The notes: generated by a model from the letters alone, not told the origin. A stretch of 64,000 nt of DNA from Labrenzia sp. R4_2 (GCF_017743865.1 NZ_JAGHRJ010000004.1:310001-374000); one strand, 5' to 3'; shown: positions 25,725 through 36,851, counted from the stretch's first letter. Program-made: numbers and translations.

Positions 25725-27002
25725 ATGCCAAATCTCACACGCCGGAGTTTCGGGCTTCTGGTTGGCGCCGGGGCGACATCCCTTGCCCTGCCGTACTACG
25801 CCCGGGCGCAGGGGAAACCAAAAGTCGTCGTCATCGGCGGCGGCGCCGGGGGCGCCACAGCCGCCCGGTATATGGCCAAGGATGCCGGTGAGGATCTTGA
25901 CGTCACTCTGATCGAAGCCAACCCGGCCTACACAACCTGCTTCTTCTCCAACCTATACCTCGGCGGGTTCCGAGATTTCGATTCCATCACACACGGCTAC
26001 GATACGCTGTCTTCGAACTACGGCATCACCGTTGTAAACGGCATGGCAGATGCCGTTGATCGGGATGCAAAAATGGTTGTCATGGCAGACGGTTCCAAAG
26101 TGCCTTACGACCGTCTGGTCGTGTCCCCGGGCATTGATCTCATCTATGACAGTGTGCCCGGCTACTCAGAAGAAGCGGCTGAAATCATGCCGCATTCCTG
26201 GAAGGCGGGTCCTCAGACCCAGCTTCTGAAAGCCAAACTGGATGCTATCGAAAACGGCCAGCAAATCGTCATGGTGGCCCCGCCGAACCCATATCGTTGC
26301 CCTCCGGGACCGTACGAGCGTGTGTCAATGATGGCGCATATTCTCAAATCCAAGGGACTGAACGACAGCAAGATCGTCATCATTGATCCCAAGCCGAAGT
26401 TCTCCAAACAAGCCCTATTCCAGGAAGGCTGGGACAAGCACTATCCGGGCATGATCGAGTGGTATGGACCGGATGTGCATGGCGGTATCGTCAAGGTCGA
26501 TGCATCGACCGGGGAGGTCGAAACGGACCTGGACACCTTCCAGGGCGATTTGGTGAACGTCATCCCGGCGCAAAAGGCGGGCATGATCGCTTCCAAGGCC
26601 GCACTTGCCAACGACAGCGGGTTCTGTGCCATTGATCCGGCTTCCATGCGCTCCAAGGAAGACGACTCCATCTTTGTCATCGGAGATGCCTGCATCGCCG
26701 GCGACATGCCGAAGTCCGGTTTCTCAGCGAACAGCCAGGCCAAGGTGGCAGCCATGGCCATTCGCGGAGACCTCACCGGGTCCCGTGTTTTCCCAGCAAA
26801 GTACTCCAACACCTGCTGGAGCCTGATCGAGACCAACGACGGCGTAAAAGTCGGCGCACAATACGCCCCGACCGAAGAAAAAATCGCGTCCACGTCGAAA
26901 TTCATCAGCCAGACCGGTGAAGACGCAGGTCTCCGTCAGGCCACCTATGAAGAGTCGATCGGCTGGTACAAAGGCATCACCACCGACATGTTCGGCGCCT
27001 AA
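25725..27002 (+). CDS. soxF: SoxF, FAD subunit of flavocytochrome c sulfide dehydrogenase
   Basis: 425 residues with a Tat signal (TRRSFGLLVGAGA) and an N-terminal FAD motif VVVIGGGAGGATAARYM. Conserved cysteines in NPAYTTCFFSN and the later FVIGDACIAG FAD segment match the FccB/SoxF family; the C-terminal KYSNTCWSLI is also typical. It oxidises sulfide in the periplasm and passes electrons to SoxE. Last gene of the sox operon, followed at once by a strong terminator. Confidence 0.92.
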   Translation: MPNLTRRSFGLLVGAGATSLALPYYARAQGKPKVVVIGGGAGGATAARYMAKDAGEDLDVTLIEANPAYTTCFFSNLYLGGFRDFDSITHGYDTLSSNYGITVVNGMADAVDRDAKMVVMADGSKVPYDRLVVSPGIDLIYDSVPGYSEEAAEIMPHSWKAGPQTQLLKAKLDAIENGQQIVMVAPPNPYRCPPGPYERVSMMAHILKSKGLNDSKIVIIDPKPKFSKQALFQEGWDKHYPGMIEWYGPDVHGGIVKVDASTGEVETDLDTFQGDLVNVIPAQKAGMIASKAALANDSGFCAIDPASMRSKEDDSIFVIGDACIAGDMPKSGFSANSQAKVAAMAIRGDLTGSRVFPAKYSNTCWSLIETNDGVKVGAQYAPTEEKIASTSKFISQTGEDAGLRQATYEESIGWYKGITTDMFGA

Positions 27003-27018
27003 CTCCTCCCCCACCTTG

Positions 27019-27054
27019 CTTGCGGTAGCGCCGCCTACCGCAAGCCTCTTTTTC
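27019..27054 (+). terminator. Rho-independent terminator of the sox operon
   Basis: GCTTGCGGTAG (27019-27029) pairs perfectly with CTACCGCAAGC (27036-27046) around CGCCGC, followed by CTCTTTTT. It starts 16 bp after the soxF stop. Confidence 0.92.
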
Positions 27055-27169
27055 ACCAGAACTTCTGTCCATACTTCACATCACTCTCCTTTAGTGCGAA
27101 GACAGCGTCCCCCTCCATCGACATTCTGAAACAGTGTTGTTTGGAAAAACGCAGTCAAATGGAGACGCA

Positions 27170-28219
27170 ATGACCTGGACCGCATCGCCCGACCGTTACA
27201 CCAGCATGGACTACCGCCGCTGTGGTAGGTCCGGATTGAAACTGCCGCTCATTTCTCTGGGACTTTGGCACAATTTCGGCGATGACACCCCGCACCAGCG
27301 TAAGCAGGAAATTGCGCGGACCGCTTTTGATCTCGGCATCACCCACTTCGACCTTGCCAACAATTATGGACCGGCGAAGGGTTCCGCGGAGAGCGCATTC
27401 GGCGAACTCCTGCGCACCGACTTTGCACCGTATCGGGACGAGATGATCATTTCGTCCAAGGCCGGGTACGACATGTGGCCTGGTCCTTATGGCGAGTGGG
27501 GCAGCCGCAAATACCTGATTGCGTCCTGCGACCAATCGCTTAAGCGCATGGGTCTCGACTATGTCGACATCTTCTATTCACACAGGTTCGACCCGGAAAC
27601 GCCGTTGGAAGAAACCATGATGGCGCTGGACCACATCGTCCGCTCCGGACGGGCCCTATACGTCGGTATTTCCTCTTACAATACGAAGAGGACCCGAGAA
27701 GCAGCAGCAATCCTGAAGAAGCTCGGCACTCCCTGTCTGATCCATCAGCCGAGCTATTCCATGCTCAACCGTTGGGTGGAAGAAGACGGCCTTCTCGACA
27801 CCTTGGACGATCTCGGCATTGGTTCCATCGCCTTTTCCCCACTCGCCCAAGGCATGCTGACAAACAAGTATCTAAAGGACATTCCGGAAGGTAGCCGGGC
27901 AACACAGGGCAAATCCCTGCAGGACCAATTCCTCAGCGACGAGAACCTTGCAACCATCCGGGCACTCAACGCCATTGCCGAGCGGCGCGGGCAAACACTG
28001 GCGCAGATGGCACTTGCCTGGGTCTTGAGAGGCGGCCGCGTCACGACGGCCCTCATTGGGGCAAGCCGAGCAGCCCAAGTGATTGACTGTGTCGGCGCGC
28101 TCAACAATCTCGAGTTCACTGAAGCCGAGCTTGAGGAGATCGATGCGACAGCCAAGGACGCCAACATCAATCTTTGGGCGGCCTCGTCTGAGCGCGAAGG
28201 CCCTTCCCGGAAGAAATAG
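27170..28219 (+). CDS. Aldo/keto reductase, L-glyceraldehyde 3-phosphate reductase (YghZ) type
   Basis: 349 residues closely following the E. coli YghZ/Gpr pattern: SLGLWHNFGD, ITHFDLANNYGPAKGSAE, SKAGYDMWPGPYG, KRMGLDYVDIFYSHR and the NADPH site VLRGGRVTTALIGASRA. The catalytic tetrad Asp-Tyr-Lys-His is present. Such enzymes reduce L-glyceraldehyde 3-phosphate and methylglyoxal-like aldehydes. ATG 27170, 6 bases after GGAG, is chosen; the frame opens at 27134. It is a single gene between the sox terminator and a convergent TRAP operon. Confidence 0.88.
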   Translation: MTWTASPDRYTSMDYRRCGRSGLKLPLISLGLWHNFGDDTPHQRKQEIARTAFDLGITHFDLANNYGPAKGSAESAFGELLRTDFAPYRDEMIISSKAGYDMWPGPYGEWGSRKYLIASCDQSLKRMGLDYVDIFYSHRFDPETPLEETMMALDHIVRSGRALYVGISSYNTKRTREAAAILKKLGTPCLIHQPSYSMLNRWVEEDGLLDTLDDLGIGSIAFSPLAQGMLTNKYLKDIPEGSRATQGKSLQDQFLSDENLATIRALNAIAERRGQTLAQMALAWVLRGGRVTTALIGASRAAQVIDCVGALNNLEFTEAELEEIDATAKDANINLWAASSEREGPSRKK

Positions 28220-28228
28220 ATCCGGACA

Positions 28229-28250
28229 CTGGGCGGTTTCGACCGCCCGG
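28229..28250. terminator. Hairpin between convergent genes, probable bidirectional terminator
   Basis: GGGCGGT-TTCG-ACCGCCC (28231-28248), extendable by a T-G and a C-G pair. No T-run is present. It lies between the stops of the aldo/keto reductase (plus) and dctM (minus), which are 45 bp apart. Confidence 0.55.
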
Positions 28251-28264
28251 TCATCCTAGACGGC

Positions 28265-29815
28265 CTAATAAAGCCAGCGCGGAAGCCACGTTGCGATAAT
28301 CGGGAACATCCACAGGATCGCGACGGCAGCGATTTGCAATCCGATGAACGGAACCACACCGCGATAGATCTGTCCGGTGGTGATTTCTTTTGGCGCAGCG
28401 CCGCGCAAATAGAACAGCGAAAATCCGAACGGCGGCGTCAGAAACGATGTCTGAAGATTGATTGCGATCAGGACTGTGAGCCAGATCGGATCAATACCCA
28501 TCAGGATGAGCGGCGGGATCAAAACGGGCAGCAGGATCACCGAGATCTCGACAAAGTCGAGGAAGAAGCCCAACACGAAGACGAACAGCATCGCGAAGAT
28601 CAGCGCTCCCGTGGCGCCCCCGGGCATTTCCTTCAAAAGCTCATGAACACGGTCTTCCCCACCAAGGCCGACAAATACCAGACTGAAAAAACTCGCCATC
28701 AGGATGGTTGCGAAGATCATTGAGGTTACGGTCAGGGTCGACAGCAATGATGACTTCAAAAGCCCATCGGCAAAAGCTGCACGTAAAATTTTCAGAACAA
28801 CGGCCAGCGCAAAGAGAGCAAGCCCGGCGTAGATCGCGGCAAGCACATAACCACCGATCGTCACATCGGATCTCTGGAGCCGCACGGGGAAGGCCGCAGC
28901 CGACACTGCAACTACCAGCAAAGCGATGGTCGCCAGAATGATGAGTTTGACCGGCACGCCCAACCGCCGACCGGCCAGCAAGATAGCTCCAACGGCACCA
29001 ACAGAAGCTGCTTCATTCGGAGATGCCACACCGCCAAGGATCGAGCCCAAAACGGCGATGATCAACAGGATCGGCGGAACGATTGCAGACGCGATTTCCA
29101 CGCCGCTTGGCGGCTCAACGCTCTCCTTCATTGCCGGAGCGTCACCAGGAAAAAGCTTCGCACGGCCGATGATGTAGACGCAATAGACGGCCACCAGCAG
29201 AAGTCCCGGAACCATTGCGGCCGCAAAAGTCTGTCCAACCGAAATCGTTTCGATCGTGAATTTGCCTTGCGCATATTGCGCCTGCTGAAACGCATTCGAC
29301 ATGACATCGGCAAGGATGATCAGAAGGGTCGAGGGCGGGATGATCTGACCAAGTGTACCGGCTGTACAAACCATGCCGGAGGCCAATTTCGGATCATACC
29401 CGTTGCGCAACATGGTCGGCAGGGCAATCAGACCCATCGCAACGACTGTTGCGCCAACAATACCGGTCGAAGCAGCCAGAAGGGCGCCCACCAGAACAAC
29501 GGAGACACCAAGGCCGCCGTTCATCTTGCCGAACAGGCGGCCCATCGTCTCGAGGAGATCTTCGGCAATCCGGCTTTTTTCCAGGATCACGCCCATCAAA
29601 ACGAACAATGGAATGGCGGTGAGCACGGGGTTGGTCAGCACCCCAAAGAACCGCTGGCCCATGGCGCCCATAAGCTGAATGTTAAAGTCCCCAAGCATCC
29701 AGCCAAGAAGCGCGAAGCCGGTTGCAACGCCTGCAATCGTGAAGGCCACCGGATAGCCGAGCAGAATGAAGGCGATCAGCGCCCCGAACATCATCAAGTC
29801 AAGAGGAAGGCTCAT
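28265..29815 (-). CDS. dctM: TRAP transporter large permease (DctM)
   Basis: 516 residues, a dozen or more hydrophobic segments, with the signature GATVVAMGLIALPTMLRNGYDPKLASGMVC and the C-terminal LQTSFLTPPFGFSLFYLRG region. It is the Na+-coupled transport subunit that works with DctQ and the binding protein DctP. A central insertion (about 230-370) adds membrane segments beyond the usual 430-residue DctM; long DctM proteins of this kind occur with TakP-type binding proteins. It overlaps dctQ by 4 bases. Confidence 0.92.
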   Translation of the reverse strand: MSLPLDLMMFGALIAFILLGYPVAFTIAGVATGFALLGWMLGDFNIQLMGAMGQRFFGVLTNPVLTAIPLFVLMGVILEKSRIAEDLLETMGRLFGKMNGGLGVSVVLVGALLAASTGIVGATVVAMGLIALPTMLRNGYDPKLASGMVCTAGTLGQIIPPSTLLIILADVMSNAFQQAQYAQGKFTIETISVGQTFAAAMVPGLLLVAVYCVYIIGRAKLFPGDAPAMKESVEPPSGVEIASAIVPPILLIIAVLGSILGGVASPNEAASVGAVGAILLAGRRLGVPVKLIILATIALLVVAVSAAAFPVRLQRSDVTIGGYVLAAIYAGLALFALAVVLKILRAAFADGLLKSSLLSTLTVTSMIFATILMASFFSLVFVGLGGEDRVHELLKEMPGGATGALIFAMLFVFVLGFFLDFVEISVILLPVLIPPLILMGIDPIWLTVLIAINLQTSFLTPPFGFSLFYLRGAAPKEITTGQIYRGVVPFIGLQIAAVAILWMFPIIATWLPRWLY

Positions 29816-30315
29816 GCAGCGGTGGCTTTCAGACGGGAGATATCACGGATCAGGGCAGCTGCGCCTTGAACGAGTAAAAGAATGCAGTAGGCCGGAATGA
29901 GCGTCTTCAACAGGAACGAGGCCGGGATCCCGCCAACGGAAATTGGTCCCTCGAGAATTGCCCAGCTGCTGCGCACAGTCGGCCAGGAGAACCACAACAG
30001 AATAAGCAACGCTGGCGTCAGCAGAAACAGATGGCCAAAGATGTCGATCCAGGCCTGTGTGCGCTCGCTCGCCTTGGCATAGAAAATGTCCACACGCACA
30101 TGGGCATTGACCAGGAACGTGTACCCTGCGCCCAGCATGAAGATGGCTGCATGGAAATACAAAACACCTTCATCGAGAAAGATGAAGCTGTAGCCGAAAA
30201 CATAACGCAGAAGCACAATCACGAACTGCAACATCAGCATGCCCAGCGCTGCCCAGCACAAGGTGTTGCCTATTACCGAATTCACACGCTCCAGCACACC
30301 CGCAAGCTTTTCCAT
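29812..30315 (-). CDS. dctQ: TRAP transporter small permease (DctQ)
   Basis: 167 residues with four membrane helices; the motif LRYVFGYSFIFLDEGVLYFHAAIFMLG and the NAHVRVDIFY segment are diagnostic. The ATG at 30315, 10 bases after AGGA, is preferred to a GTG at 30342. It lies 146 bp after dctP, with a long hairpin in the gap, and overlaps dctM. Confidence 0.88.
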   Translation of the reverse strand: MEKLAGVLERVNSVIGNTLCWAALGMLMLQFVIVLLRYVFGYSFIFLDEGVLYFHAAIFMLGAGYTFLVNAHVRVDIFYAKASERTQAWIDIFGHLFLLTPALLILLWFSWPTVRSSWAILEGPISVGGIPASFLLKTLIPAYCILLLVQGAAALIRDISRLKATAA

Positions 30316-30394
30316 CGCGGTCGGTTCCTGTTTTTGTCTCACAAGGTCACGCCCTCATCGTGCGGAGCGAGAACGAATGGTCAAGTCAAGCAGT

Positions 30395-30430
30395 GGCGAT
30401 CGGAGAAGCGTTTCGACTTCTCCGATCGCC
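30395..30430 (-). other. 14-bp perfect hairpin between dctP and dctQ
   Basis: GGCGATCGGAGAAG (30395-30408) and CTTCTCCGATCGCC (30417-30430) with an 8-base loop, 31 bases after the dctP stop on the minus strand. No U-run follows. It is most likely a 3'-stabiliser/attenuator giving more binding protein than permease. Confidence 0.7.
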
Positions 30431-30461
30431 AAAGGCAGGCTGTGCCTTATTTTACCGACGA

Positions 30462-31559
30462 TCAGTCGTACTTGTAGTCGAGCAGACGCGCGTTCATCTG
30501 GCCATTGTCAGCGTAGGGCATATACTCGCGCATCAGTTTGCGGTAGCCGAGGAAGCTCTCCGTGATCTGCTTGACCAAATCGTCGCTGTCTGCACGTAGG
30601 TCAGCGATCACTTCACCTGCTGCGTTGCCCATCGCCACGATCACATCGTCCGGGAGCTTACGCACCATCACGCCATGATCGTTGACGAGACCTGTCAAAG
30701 CCTGCGCATGCTTGGTGTTGTACTCGGTCAGGACATCGTTGTAGAGGCTGGAACAGGCTTGCGTGACGACTTCTTTGAGATCATCCGGCAATTCATTGTA
30801 GGCATCCAGATTGACCGCGCATTCTTCGGCAGAAGACGGTTCACCAACACCCGGCCAATAGTAGTTCTTGGCGATCTGGTAGTAGCCAAGCGCGCTGTCC
30901 GTCCACGGGCCGATGAACTCGCCAGCATCAAGGGCGCCAGACTGCAGTGCCTGGAACATTGCCGGGCCGCTCATGGCCTGGACTGCCATGCCGAGTTTTG
31001 AGCACATTTCGGATGCAAGACCCGTTGAGCGGAACTTCAAGCCCTTGAGATCGTCAACACTGTTGATCTCGTTGCGGAACCATCCGGCCCATTGCGGACC
31101 GGAGTTGCCACACAGGAACGGCTTCAGATTGAAGCGTCCGTACATCTCGTCATACAGCGCCTGACCACTACCGTGGATCAGCCAGCCGGCTTGTTCGGGA
31201 GCTGTCAAACCAAACGGCTGGGACCCAAACAATAGGATGCCCTTGGACTTTGAGCCCCAGTAGGCCGGCACCGCATGATAAAGCTCGGCAGTGCCCTGCC
31301 CGACGGCATCGAAAACACCATTGCCCGGAACGATTTCGCCGGCAGCAAACAGCTTTACCTCGATGCGCCCGCCCGACAGGGTCGTAATGCGGTCCGCAAG
31401 CATCTGCGCGGCAACACCAGGTCCTGGCAGGTTCTTCGGCCAGGCCGTAACCATGCGCCACTGGCGGACATCTTGAGCAATGGCAGGTGCTGCAAGCGTT
31501 GTTGCTGCTGCGCCTGTTGCGCCGATTGCACCGGCTTTCAGAAAATCACGTCTTTTCAT
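30462..31559 (-). CDS. dctP: TRAP transporter substrate-binding protein (DctP/TakP-like)
   Basis: 365 residues from ATG 31559, which gives a Tat signal (MKRRDFLKAGAIGATGAA) and follows GAGGA. The conserved Arg of DctP proteins that binds the substrate carboxylate is in DLKGLKFRSTGLASEM. The sequence resembles the TakP subgroup (2-oxo acids): MQALQSGALDAGEFIGPWTD-type pattern and YYWPGVGEP. It follows hutU on the same strand by only 47 bp with no terminator in between, so it is probably read with the hut genes; the ligand may be a carboxylate of histidine metabolism, but this is inference. Confidence 0.88.
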   Translation of the reverse strand: MKRRDFLKAGAIGATGAAATTLAAPAIAQDVRQWRMVTAWPKNLPGPGVAAQMLADRITTLSGGRIEVKLFAAGEIVPGNGVFDAVGQGTAELYHAVPAYWGSKSKGILLFGSQPFGLTAPEQAGWLIHGSGQALYDEMYGRFNLKPFLCGNSGPQWAGWFRNEINSVDDLKGLKFRSTGLASEMCSKLGMAVQAMSGPAMFQALQSGALDAGEFIGPWTDSALGYYQIAKNYYWPGVGEPSSAEECAVNLDAYNELPDDLKEVVTQACSSLYNDVLTEYNTKHAQALTGLVNDHGVMVRKLPDDVIVAMGNAAGEVIADLRADSDDLVKQITESFLGYRKLMREYMPYADNGQMNARLLDYKYD

Positions 31560-31606
31560 CTTGTCCTCTTTGTCAAAGGTGATTGGAGGGCTGTCCGCCG
31601 TTGTTT

Positions 31607-33280
31607 TTATCTCCCAAGGATACCCGGCAGGTTCAATCCCTGTTCTTTTGCGCAATCCAGCGCAATTTCGTAACCCGCATCGGCGTGCCGCATCACACCG
31701 GTTGCAGGGTCGTTCCAAAGCACACGCTCAATCCGGCGCGCGGCATCATCTGTTCCATCACAGCAAATGACCATGCCCGAATGCTGCGAGAACCCCATAC
31801 CGACGCCGCCACCATGGTGCAAAGACACCCAGGTTGCGCCAGATGCGGTGTTCAACAGAGCGTTCAAAAGCGGCCAATCTGACACCGCGTCCGAGCCATC
31901 TTTCATGGATTCCGTTTCCCGGTTCGGAGACGCCACGGACCCGCTGTCCAGATGATCACGGCCAATGACGACCGGGGCCTTCAGTTCACCGTTGCGGACC
32001 ATTTCGTTAAAGGCAAGACCCAACCGGTGGCGTTGACCCAGACCAACCCAGCAGATCCGGGCTGGCAGTCCTTGAAACGAGATCCGCTCCTTGGCCATGT
32101 CGAGCCAATTGTGCAGATGCTCATCATCTGGAATGAGTTCCTTCACCTTGGCGTCGGTCTTGTAAATATCCTCCGGATCACCGGAAAGCGCGCACCAGCG
32201 GAAGGGCCCGATCCCGCGGCAGAAGAGCGGCCGGATATAGGCAGGCACAAAGCCCGGGAACGCGAAAGCGTTTTCAAATCCCTCTTCCAAGGCCACCTGG
32301 CGGATGTTGTTGCCGTAATCCAGCGTTGGAACACCGGCATTCCAGAAGTCGACCATTGCCTGCACGTGGACTTTCATCGAAGCCCGCGCGGCTTTCTCAA
32401 CCGCTTTCGGATCTGTCTCAGCCTTTGAACGCCATTCGGCGACGGTCCAGCCTTGCGGCAGATACCCATTCACCGGGTCATGTGCTGACGTCTGGTCGGT
32501 AACAATATCCGGTTTGACACCGCGTTTGACGAGTTCAGCGAAAACATCGGCCGCGTTGCCGATCAGGGCGACGGATTTCGCGTCACCTGCCTTCGTCCAG
32601 CGCTCGATCATCTCCAGCGCTTCGTCGAGAGAATGCGTCTTTTCATCGACGTATTTTGTACGCAGGCGGAAATCGGCGCTCTTTTCATCGCACTCGACCG
32701 CGAGACAGCAGGCTCCGGCCATGACGGCAGCAAGCGGTTGCGCACCACCCATACCACCAAGACCACCGGTAAGGATCCAGCGGCCTTTCAGGTTACCCTC
32801 ATAGTGCTGGCGGCCGGCTTCCATGAAGGTCTCATAGGTACCCTGAACGATGCCCTGGGTTCCGATATAAATCCAAGAGCCCGCGGTCATCTGGCCGTAC
32901 ATTGCCAGACCTTTTTTATCGAGTTCGTGGAAGTGGTCCCAGTTCGCCCAATTCGGCACCAAATTGGAATTCGCGATCAGAACCCGTGGTGCATCCTTAT
33001 GGGTCTTGAACACACCAACCGGTTTGCCGGATTGAACCATCAAGGTTTCATCGTCTTCCAGAGATTTCAAGCTCGCGACGATCTGGTCGAAATCATCCCA
33101 GGTGCGCGCAGCACGGCCGATGCCGCCATAAACGACTAGCTCGTGGGGGTTTTCCGCTACATCTGGATGCAGGTTGTTCATGAGCATCCGCAACGGAGCT
33201 TCCGTCAACCAGGACTTGGTATTGAGCTCTGTTCCCGTCGGCGGGAAAACGTCACGTGCATTGTGGCGGCGGTCAACCAT
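31607..33280 (-). CDS. hutU: Urocanase (urocanate hydratase)
   Basis: 557 residues, the usual length. Converts urocanate to imidazolonepropionate with bound NAD+. Family motifs seen: [51 protein letters not shown], the catalytic-region CRGIGPFRW and the C-terminal [19 protein letters not shown]. It starts inside the last bases of hutG (8-bp overlap) in hutIHGU. Confidence 0.96.
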   Translation of the reverse strand: MVDRRHNARDVFPPTGTELNTKSWLTEAPLRMLMNNLHPDVAENPHELVVYGGIGRAARTWDDFDQIVASLKSLEDDETLMVQSGKPVGVFKTHKDAPRVLIANSNLVPNWANWDHFHELDKKGLAMYGQMTAGSWIYIGTQGIVQGTYETFMEAGRQHYEGNLKGRWILTGGLGGMGGAQPLAAVMAGACCLAVECDEKSADFRLRTKYVDEKTHSLDEALEMIERWTKAGDAKSVALIGNAADVFAELVKRGVKPDIVTDQTSAHDPVNGYLPQGWTVAEWRSKAETDPKAVEKAARASMKVHVQAMVDFWNAGVPTLDYGNNIRQVALEEGFENAFAFPGFVPAYIRPLFCRGIGPFRWCALSGDPEDIYKTDAKVKELIPDDEHLHNWLDMAKERISFQGLPARICWVGLGQRHRLGLAFNEMVRNGELKAPVVIGRDHLDSGSVASPNRETESMKDGSDAVSDWPLLNALLNTASGATWVSLHHGGGVGMGFSQHSGMVICCDGTDDAARRIERVLWNDPATGVMRHADAGYEIALDCAKEQGLNLPGILGR

Positions 33281-34106
33281 GGTTGGCTCCCTCGGAATTT
33301 TTGGTGTGTTGGACGAGCGCAGGCGCGAGATCAGCCAGTGCGCTGAGAATTTCCTTCAGATGGACCCGCAAACGCACAGCTTTCGCCTCGTCATAAGCAA
33401 AGGGCGTATCTTCGCTCACAAGATGTGTGAACTGAGCCAGCTCCATCTGGATGGCATGGAAGCCGCGTGCCGGCTGGCCGTAGTGCCGGATGGTCCAGCC
33501 GCCCTTAAAGCGGCCGTTCAGGACCGATGTGTAGCCCTCAGCTTTCGCCGTGAGGTCGACAACGGCCTTTTCGATTTGGGGTGCGCATGTGGCGCCGCCG
33601 TTGGTTCCTATGTTGAAATCCGGCAGCGTGCCCTCAAACAGGTAGGGCACGACGGAACGGATCGAGTGGCAGTCGTAGAGAATTGCGATGCCATGTTTCG
33701 CGTGGACACGCTCCAGTTCGGCCTTGAGCGCAGTGTGATAAGGCGCATGCCAAGCCAGCCGCCGCTTTTCGATCTCTTCAGGATCCGGCTCGCTGCCGTT
33801 CAGATAGATCGGGCGTCCGTCGAAGTCCGTTGTTGGACAGAGCGTTGTCGTGTTCTGGCCAGGATAAAGACTTACGCCTTCCGGGTCGCGGTTGGCATCA
33901 ATGACATAGCGGTGAAAGTTTGCCTTCACCATCGTCGCCCCTGGCAGAAGACCGGAATAGAGTTGGTCAACGTGCCAATCGGTATCGGCAAGCTTTTGGC
34001 CCACTTCATTCAGGCAAGACCAAATCTCAGACGGCACGTACGTTCCGGCATGCGGCACTCCAAGCACCACCGGTCCGTCACCGTGAAAGACCTCAACCGG
34101 CTGCAT
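33273..34106 (-). CDS. hutG: N-formylglutamate deformylase
   Basis: 277 residues from ATG 34106, which follows GGAGG by 6 bases (an upstream start at 34151 is less likely). It is an amidohydrolase of the HutG2/FGase family: [49 protein letters not shown] carry the metal-binding residues. It releases formate and glutamate, the last step of the five-step pathway begun by HutF. Overlaps hutH by 14 bp. Confidence 0.94.
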   Translation of the reverse strand: MQPVEVFHGDGPVVLGVPHAGTYVPSEIWSCLNEVGQKLADTDWHVDQLYSGLLPGATMVKANFHRYVIDANRDPEGVSLYPGQNTTTLCPTTDFDGRPIYLNGSEPDPEEIEKRRLAWHAPYHTALKAELERVHAKHGIAILYDCHSIRSVVPYLFEGTLPDFNIGTNGGATCAPQIEKAVVDLTAKAEGYTSVLNGRFKGGWTIRHYGQPARGFHAIQMELAQFTHLVSEDTPFAYDEAKAVRLRVHLKEILSALADLAPALVQHTKNSEGANHG

Positions 34107-35649
34107 GCGTACCTCCAAGAACCAAGGCGGCATTGTCATCAAGAAACGCAACCAAGCTTCTGGACTTGATCAACTCTGCAGCGGTCTCCAGGTCCGGAGC
34201 CAGGTACCGGTCCTTCTCCAGTGCGGGCACGTTTTGCCGAAGCTGTTCCAACGCGTTTTGTAGCGGTGCACTCGTCATGAGCGGCGCGCGATGTTCAATC
34301 CCTTCGGCAGCACAAAGCAGTTCAACACCCAGGATATGAGCCAAGTTCGCATTCATGCGTGCCAATCGGCGCGCGCCATGCGCGGCCATGGAGACGTGAT
34401 CTTCTTGGTTTGCGCTGGTGGGCGTGGAATCTGTCGAACATGGATTTGCAAGATGTTTGTTTTCGCTCATCAATGCAGCAGTGGTCACCTCGGCAATCAT
34501 AAGCCCGGAATTCAACCCCGGATCGCGCGCAAGAAACGGAGGCAAATCGAAAGACAAAGCCGGATCCACCATCAAGGCAATGCGCCGCTGAGCAATTGCC
34601 CCGAGCTCAGCTATCGCGAGCGCAATCTGGTCTGCAGCAAAAGCAACAGGTTCCGCATGAAAGTTGCCACCGGAAACAATCCGGTCTTCTTCGATCAGCA
34701 CCAAAGGGTTGTCGGTTGCCGCATTCGCCTCAATCTCAAGTGTGCTGGCGGCCATGCGTAGAAGGTCAATGCAGGCGCCTGTCACCTGCGGCTGGCAGCG
34801 GATGCAGTAGGGATCCTGAACACGGGTGTCGCCTTCCCGGTGGCTTTCACGAATTTCAGACCCCTCCATGACTGCGCGCATTGCGGCAGCCACTTCGATC
34901 TGACCACGATGGCCACGCAGCTCATGGATCTCCGAAAGGAGTGGTGCCGTCGACCCCATGATGGCGTCGGTCGACATGCTCGCGGTCAAGACCGTAGCCT
35001 CGGCGAGACGCCAGGCTTCAAAGAGACCAACAAGCGCACAGGCGGTCGAAAACTGTGTGCCATTGATTAGGCCCAGACCCTCCTTGGGGCCCAAAACGAC
35101 CGGTTTAAGCCCGGCCCTATCAAGCGCGACCCCACCCGGCATCCGCTCGCCGCCAAACTCTGCTTCGCCTTCGCCAATGAGAACGGCAGCCATGTGGGCC
35201 AAGGGTGCCAAATCGCCGGAAGCTCCCACAGAGCCTTGAGAGGGCGTGACAGGCGTAACGCCCTTTTCAATGCAAGCCTCGATCAGCTCCAGCACTTCAA
35301 GCCGAACTCCAGACGCACCGCGCCCGAGGGAGAGAAGCTTTAGAACCATCATCAAACGGGTTGTCGCCGTGTCGAGCGGCTCTCCAACACCGCAGCAATG
35401 CGACAGGATCAGATTACGTTGAAGTGTCTCTGTGTCTTCAGCGGCAATCTTCACACTCGCCAGCTTGCCGAACCCTGTGTTGACACCATAAACGGCTTCT
35501 TCACCGCGTGCGGCTTTCCCGACCCGCTCCGCGGCCAACCGGATTGCAGCTTCCGCAGCCCGGTCCACCCGAACCGTTAGGTTTTCACGGTAGACGCGCT
35601 CCAGATCGGCAAGGCGAACAGCGCCCGGAGACACAACAAGAGCGCTCAT
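34093..35649 (-). CDS. hutH: Histidine ammonia-lyase
   Basis: 518 residues. Deaminates L-histidine to urocanate. The MIO cofactor tripeptide Ala143-Ser144-Gly145 lies in [24 protein letters not shown] and [20 protein letters not shown] are the other active-site segments. It overlaps both hutI (4 bp) and hutG, so translation is coupled. GGAGGAG precedes the ATG. Confidence 0.96.
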   Translation of the reverse strand: MSALVVSPGAVRLADLERVYRENLTVRVDRAAEAAIRLAAERVGKAARGEEAVYGVNTGFGKLASVKIAAEDTETLQRNLILSHCCGVGEPLDTATTRLMMVLKLLSLGRGASGVRLEVLELIEACIEKGVTPVTPSQGSVGASGDLAPLAHMAAVLIGEGEAEFGGERMPGGVALDRAGLKPVVLGPKEGLGLINGTQFSTACALVGLFEAWRLAEATVLTASMSTDAIMGSTAPLLSEIHELRGHRGQIEVAAAMRAVMEGSEIRESHREGDTRVQDPYCIRCQPQVTGACIDLLRMAASTLEIEANAATDNPLVLIEEDRIVSGGNFHAEPVAFAADQIALAIAELGAIAQRRIALMVDPALSFDLPPFLARDPGLNSGLMIAEVTTAALMSENKHLANPCSTDSTPTSANQEDHVSMAAHGARRLARMNANLAHILGVELLCAAEGIEHRAPLMTSAPLQNALEQLRQNVPALEKDRYLAPDLETAAELIKSRSLVAFLDDNAALVLGGTHAAG

Positions 35650-36851
35650 TCGGCTCCTCCAAAAATACGTTTTTCTAGGGCGTTAAAGCCGATGCGGTAG
35701 CTGAGTTCTGCCGGGTGTTGAACGTTCCAGATTGCGAGATCGGCGCGTTTTCCAGCCTCCAGCGTACCGCGATCCATTAAACCGAGTGCCTTGGCCGCTT
35801 CGCGGGTCACACCGGCAAAGGCTTCTTCCGGTGTCATGCGGAACAACGTACAACCCATGTTCGTGGTGAGAAGCAGCGAAGCGAGCGGCGAGGACCCTGG
35901 ATTGCAATCTGTCGCAAGCGCCATGGGCACATTATGTCGGCGCAAAAGGTCGACCGGCGGGGCTTGGGTTTCGCGCAAGGTGTAGAATGCTCCGGGCAGG
36001 ATGACAGCAACTGTGCCGCGGCTGGCCATGGCTTCGACGCCAGCTTCATCCAGGTATTCCAAATGATCTGCCGACAGAGCCCCATAGGAAGCCGCAAGCG
36101 CGGTACCGCCCAGATTTGACAGCTGCTCGGCGTGGAGTTTGACGGGCAGGCCAAGCGCCTTTGCCTTTTCGAATACTTTCGCGATCTGGGCCGCGGAGAA
36201 GGCGATGCCTTCACAAAAACCATCGACCGCATCGACCAAGCCTTCGGCATGGGCAGCATCCAGCGCCGGTAGGCAAACCTCCGAGAGGTAAGCGTCCGCT
36301 CTGTCCTTATAATCTGCCGGAACAGCATGGGCACCGAGGAACGTTGTCCGTACAGTGATTGTGCGCAAGCTGCCGACCTTGCGGGCAACTCTGAGCATCT
36401 TGAGTTCAGTCTCTTGATCGAGGCCATAACCCGACTTGATCTCGATACCGGTAACACCTTCGGCAATCAGCGCATCCACCCGGGACAGCGCGCCTTCAAG
36501 CAATTCGTCTTCACTGGCTGAACGCGTTGCCTTGACGGTTGAGACAATGCCCCCACCCGCTCGGGCGACTTCCTCGTAGGACGCACCTTCGAGCCGCATT
36601 TCGAATTCGCGGGCCCGGTCACCGCCAAAGACAACATGGGTGTGGCAATCGATAAGACCCGGCGTCACCAGACGCCCGTTCAGGTTCTCATTCGGATAGT
36701 CCGAGAATGCCTCCGGCAGATCTGCTGCCGGACCAGCATAGCCAATCGTCTCGCCATCAATGGCGAGCACACCGTCTTCAATCAAGCCGTACGGATCTCC
36801 CGTCTCGGTGAGTGTTACCAATTTGGCATTTGTCAGCAGGCGCTGTGGCAC
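35646..36851 (-). CDS. hutI: Imidazolonepropionase
   Basis: 401-residue amidohydrolase with metal ligands in [19 protein letters not shown] and [12 protein letters not shown], and [10 protein letters not shown]. Hydrolyses imidazolonepropionate to N-formiminoglutamate. The start is GTG 36851, preceded by GGGAGA. First gene of hutIHGU(-dctPQM), divergent from hutF with a palindromic candidate HutC site in between. Confidence 0.94.
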   Translation of the reverse strand: MPQRLLTNAKLVTLTETGDPYGLIEDGVLAIDGETIGYAGPAADLPEAFSDYPNENLNGRLVTPGLIDCHTHVVFGGDRAREFEMRLEGASYEEVARAGGGIVSTVKATRSASEDELLEGALSRVDALIAEGVTGIEIKSGYGLDQETELKMLRVARKVGSLRTITVRTTFLGAHAVPADYKDRADAYLSEVCLPALDAAHAEGLVDAVDGFCEGIAFSAAQIAKVFEKAKALGLPVKLHAEQLSNLGGTALAASYGALSADHLEYLDEAGVEAMASRGTVAVILPGAFYTLRETQAPPVDLLRRHNVPMALATDCNPGSSPLASLLLTTNMGCTLFRMTPEEAFAGVTREAAKALGLMDRGTLEAGKRADLAIWNVQHPAELSYRIGFNALEKRIFGGAE

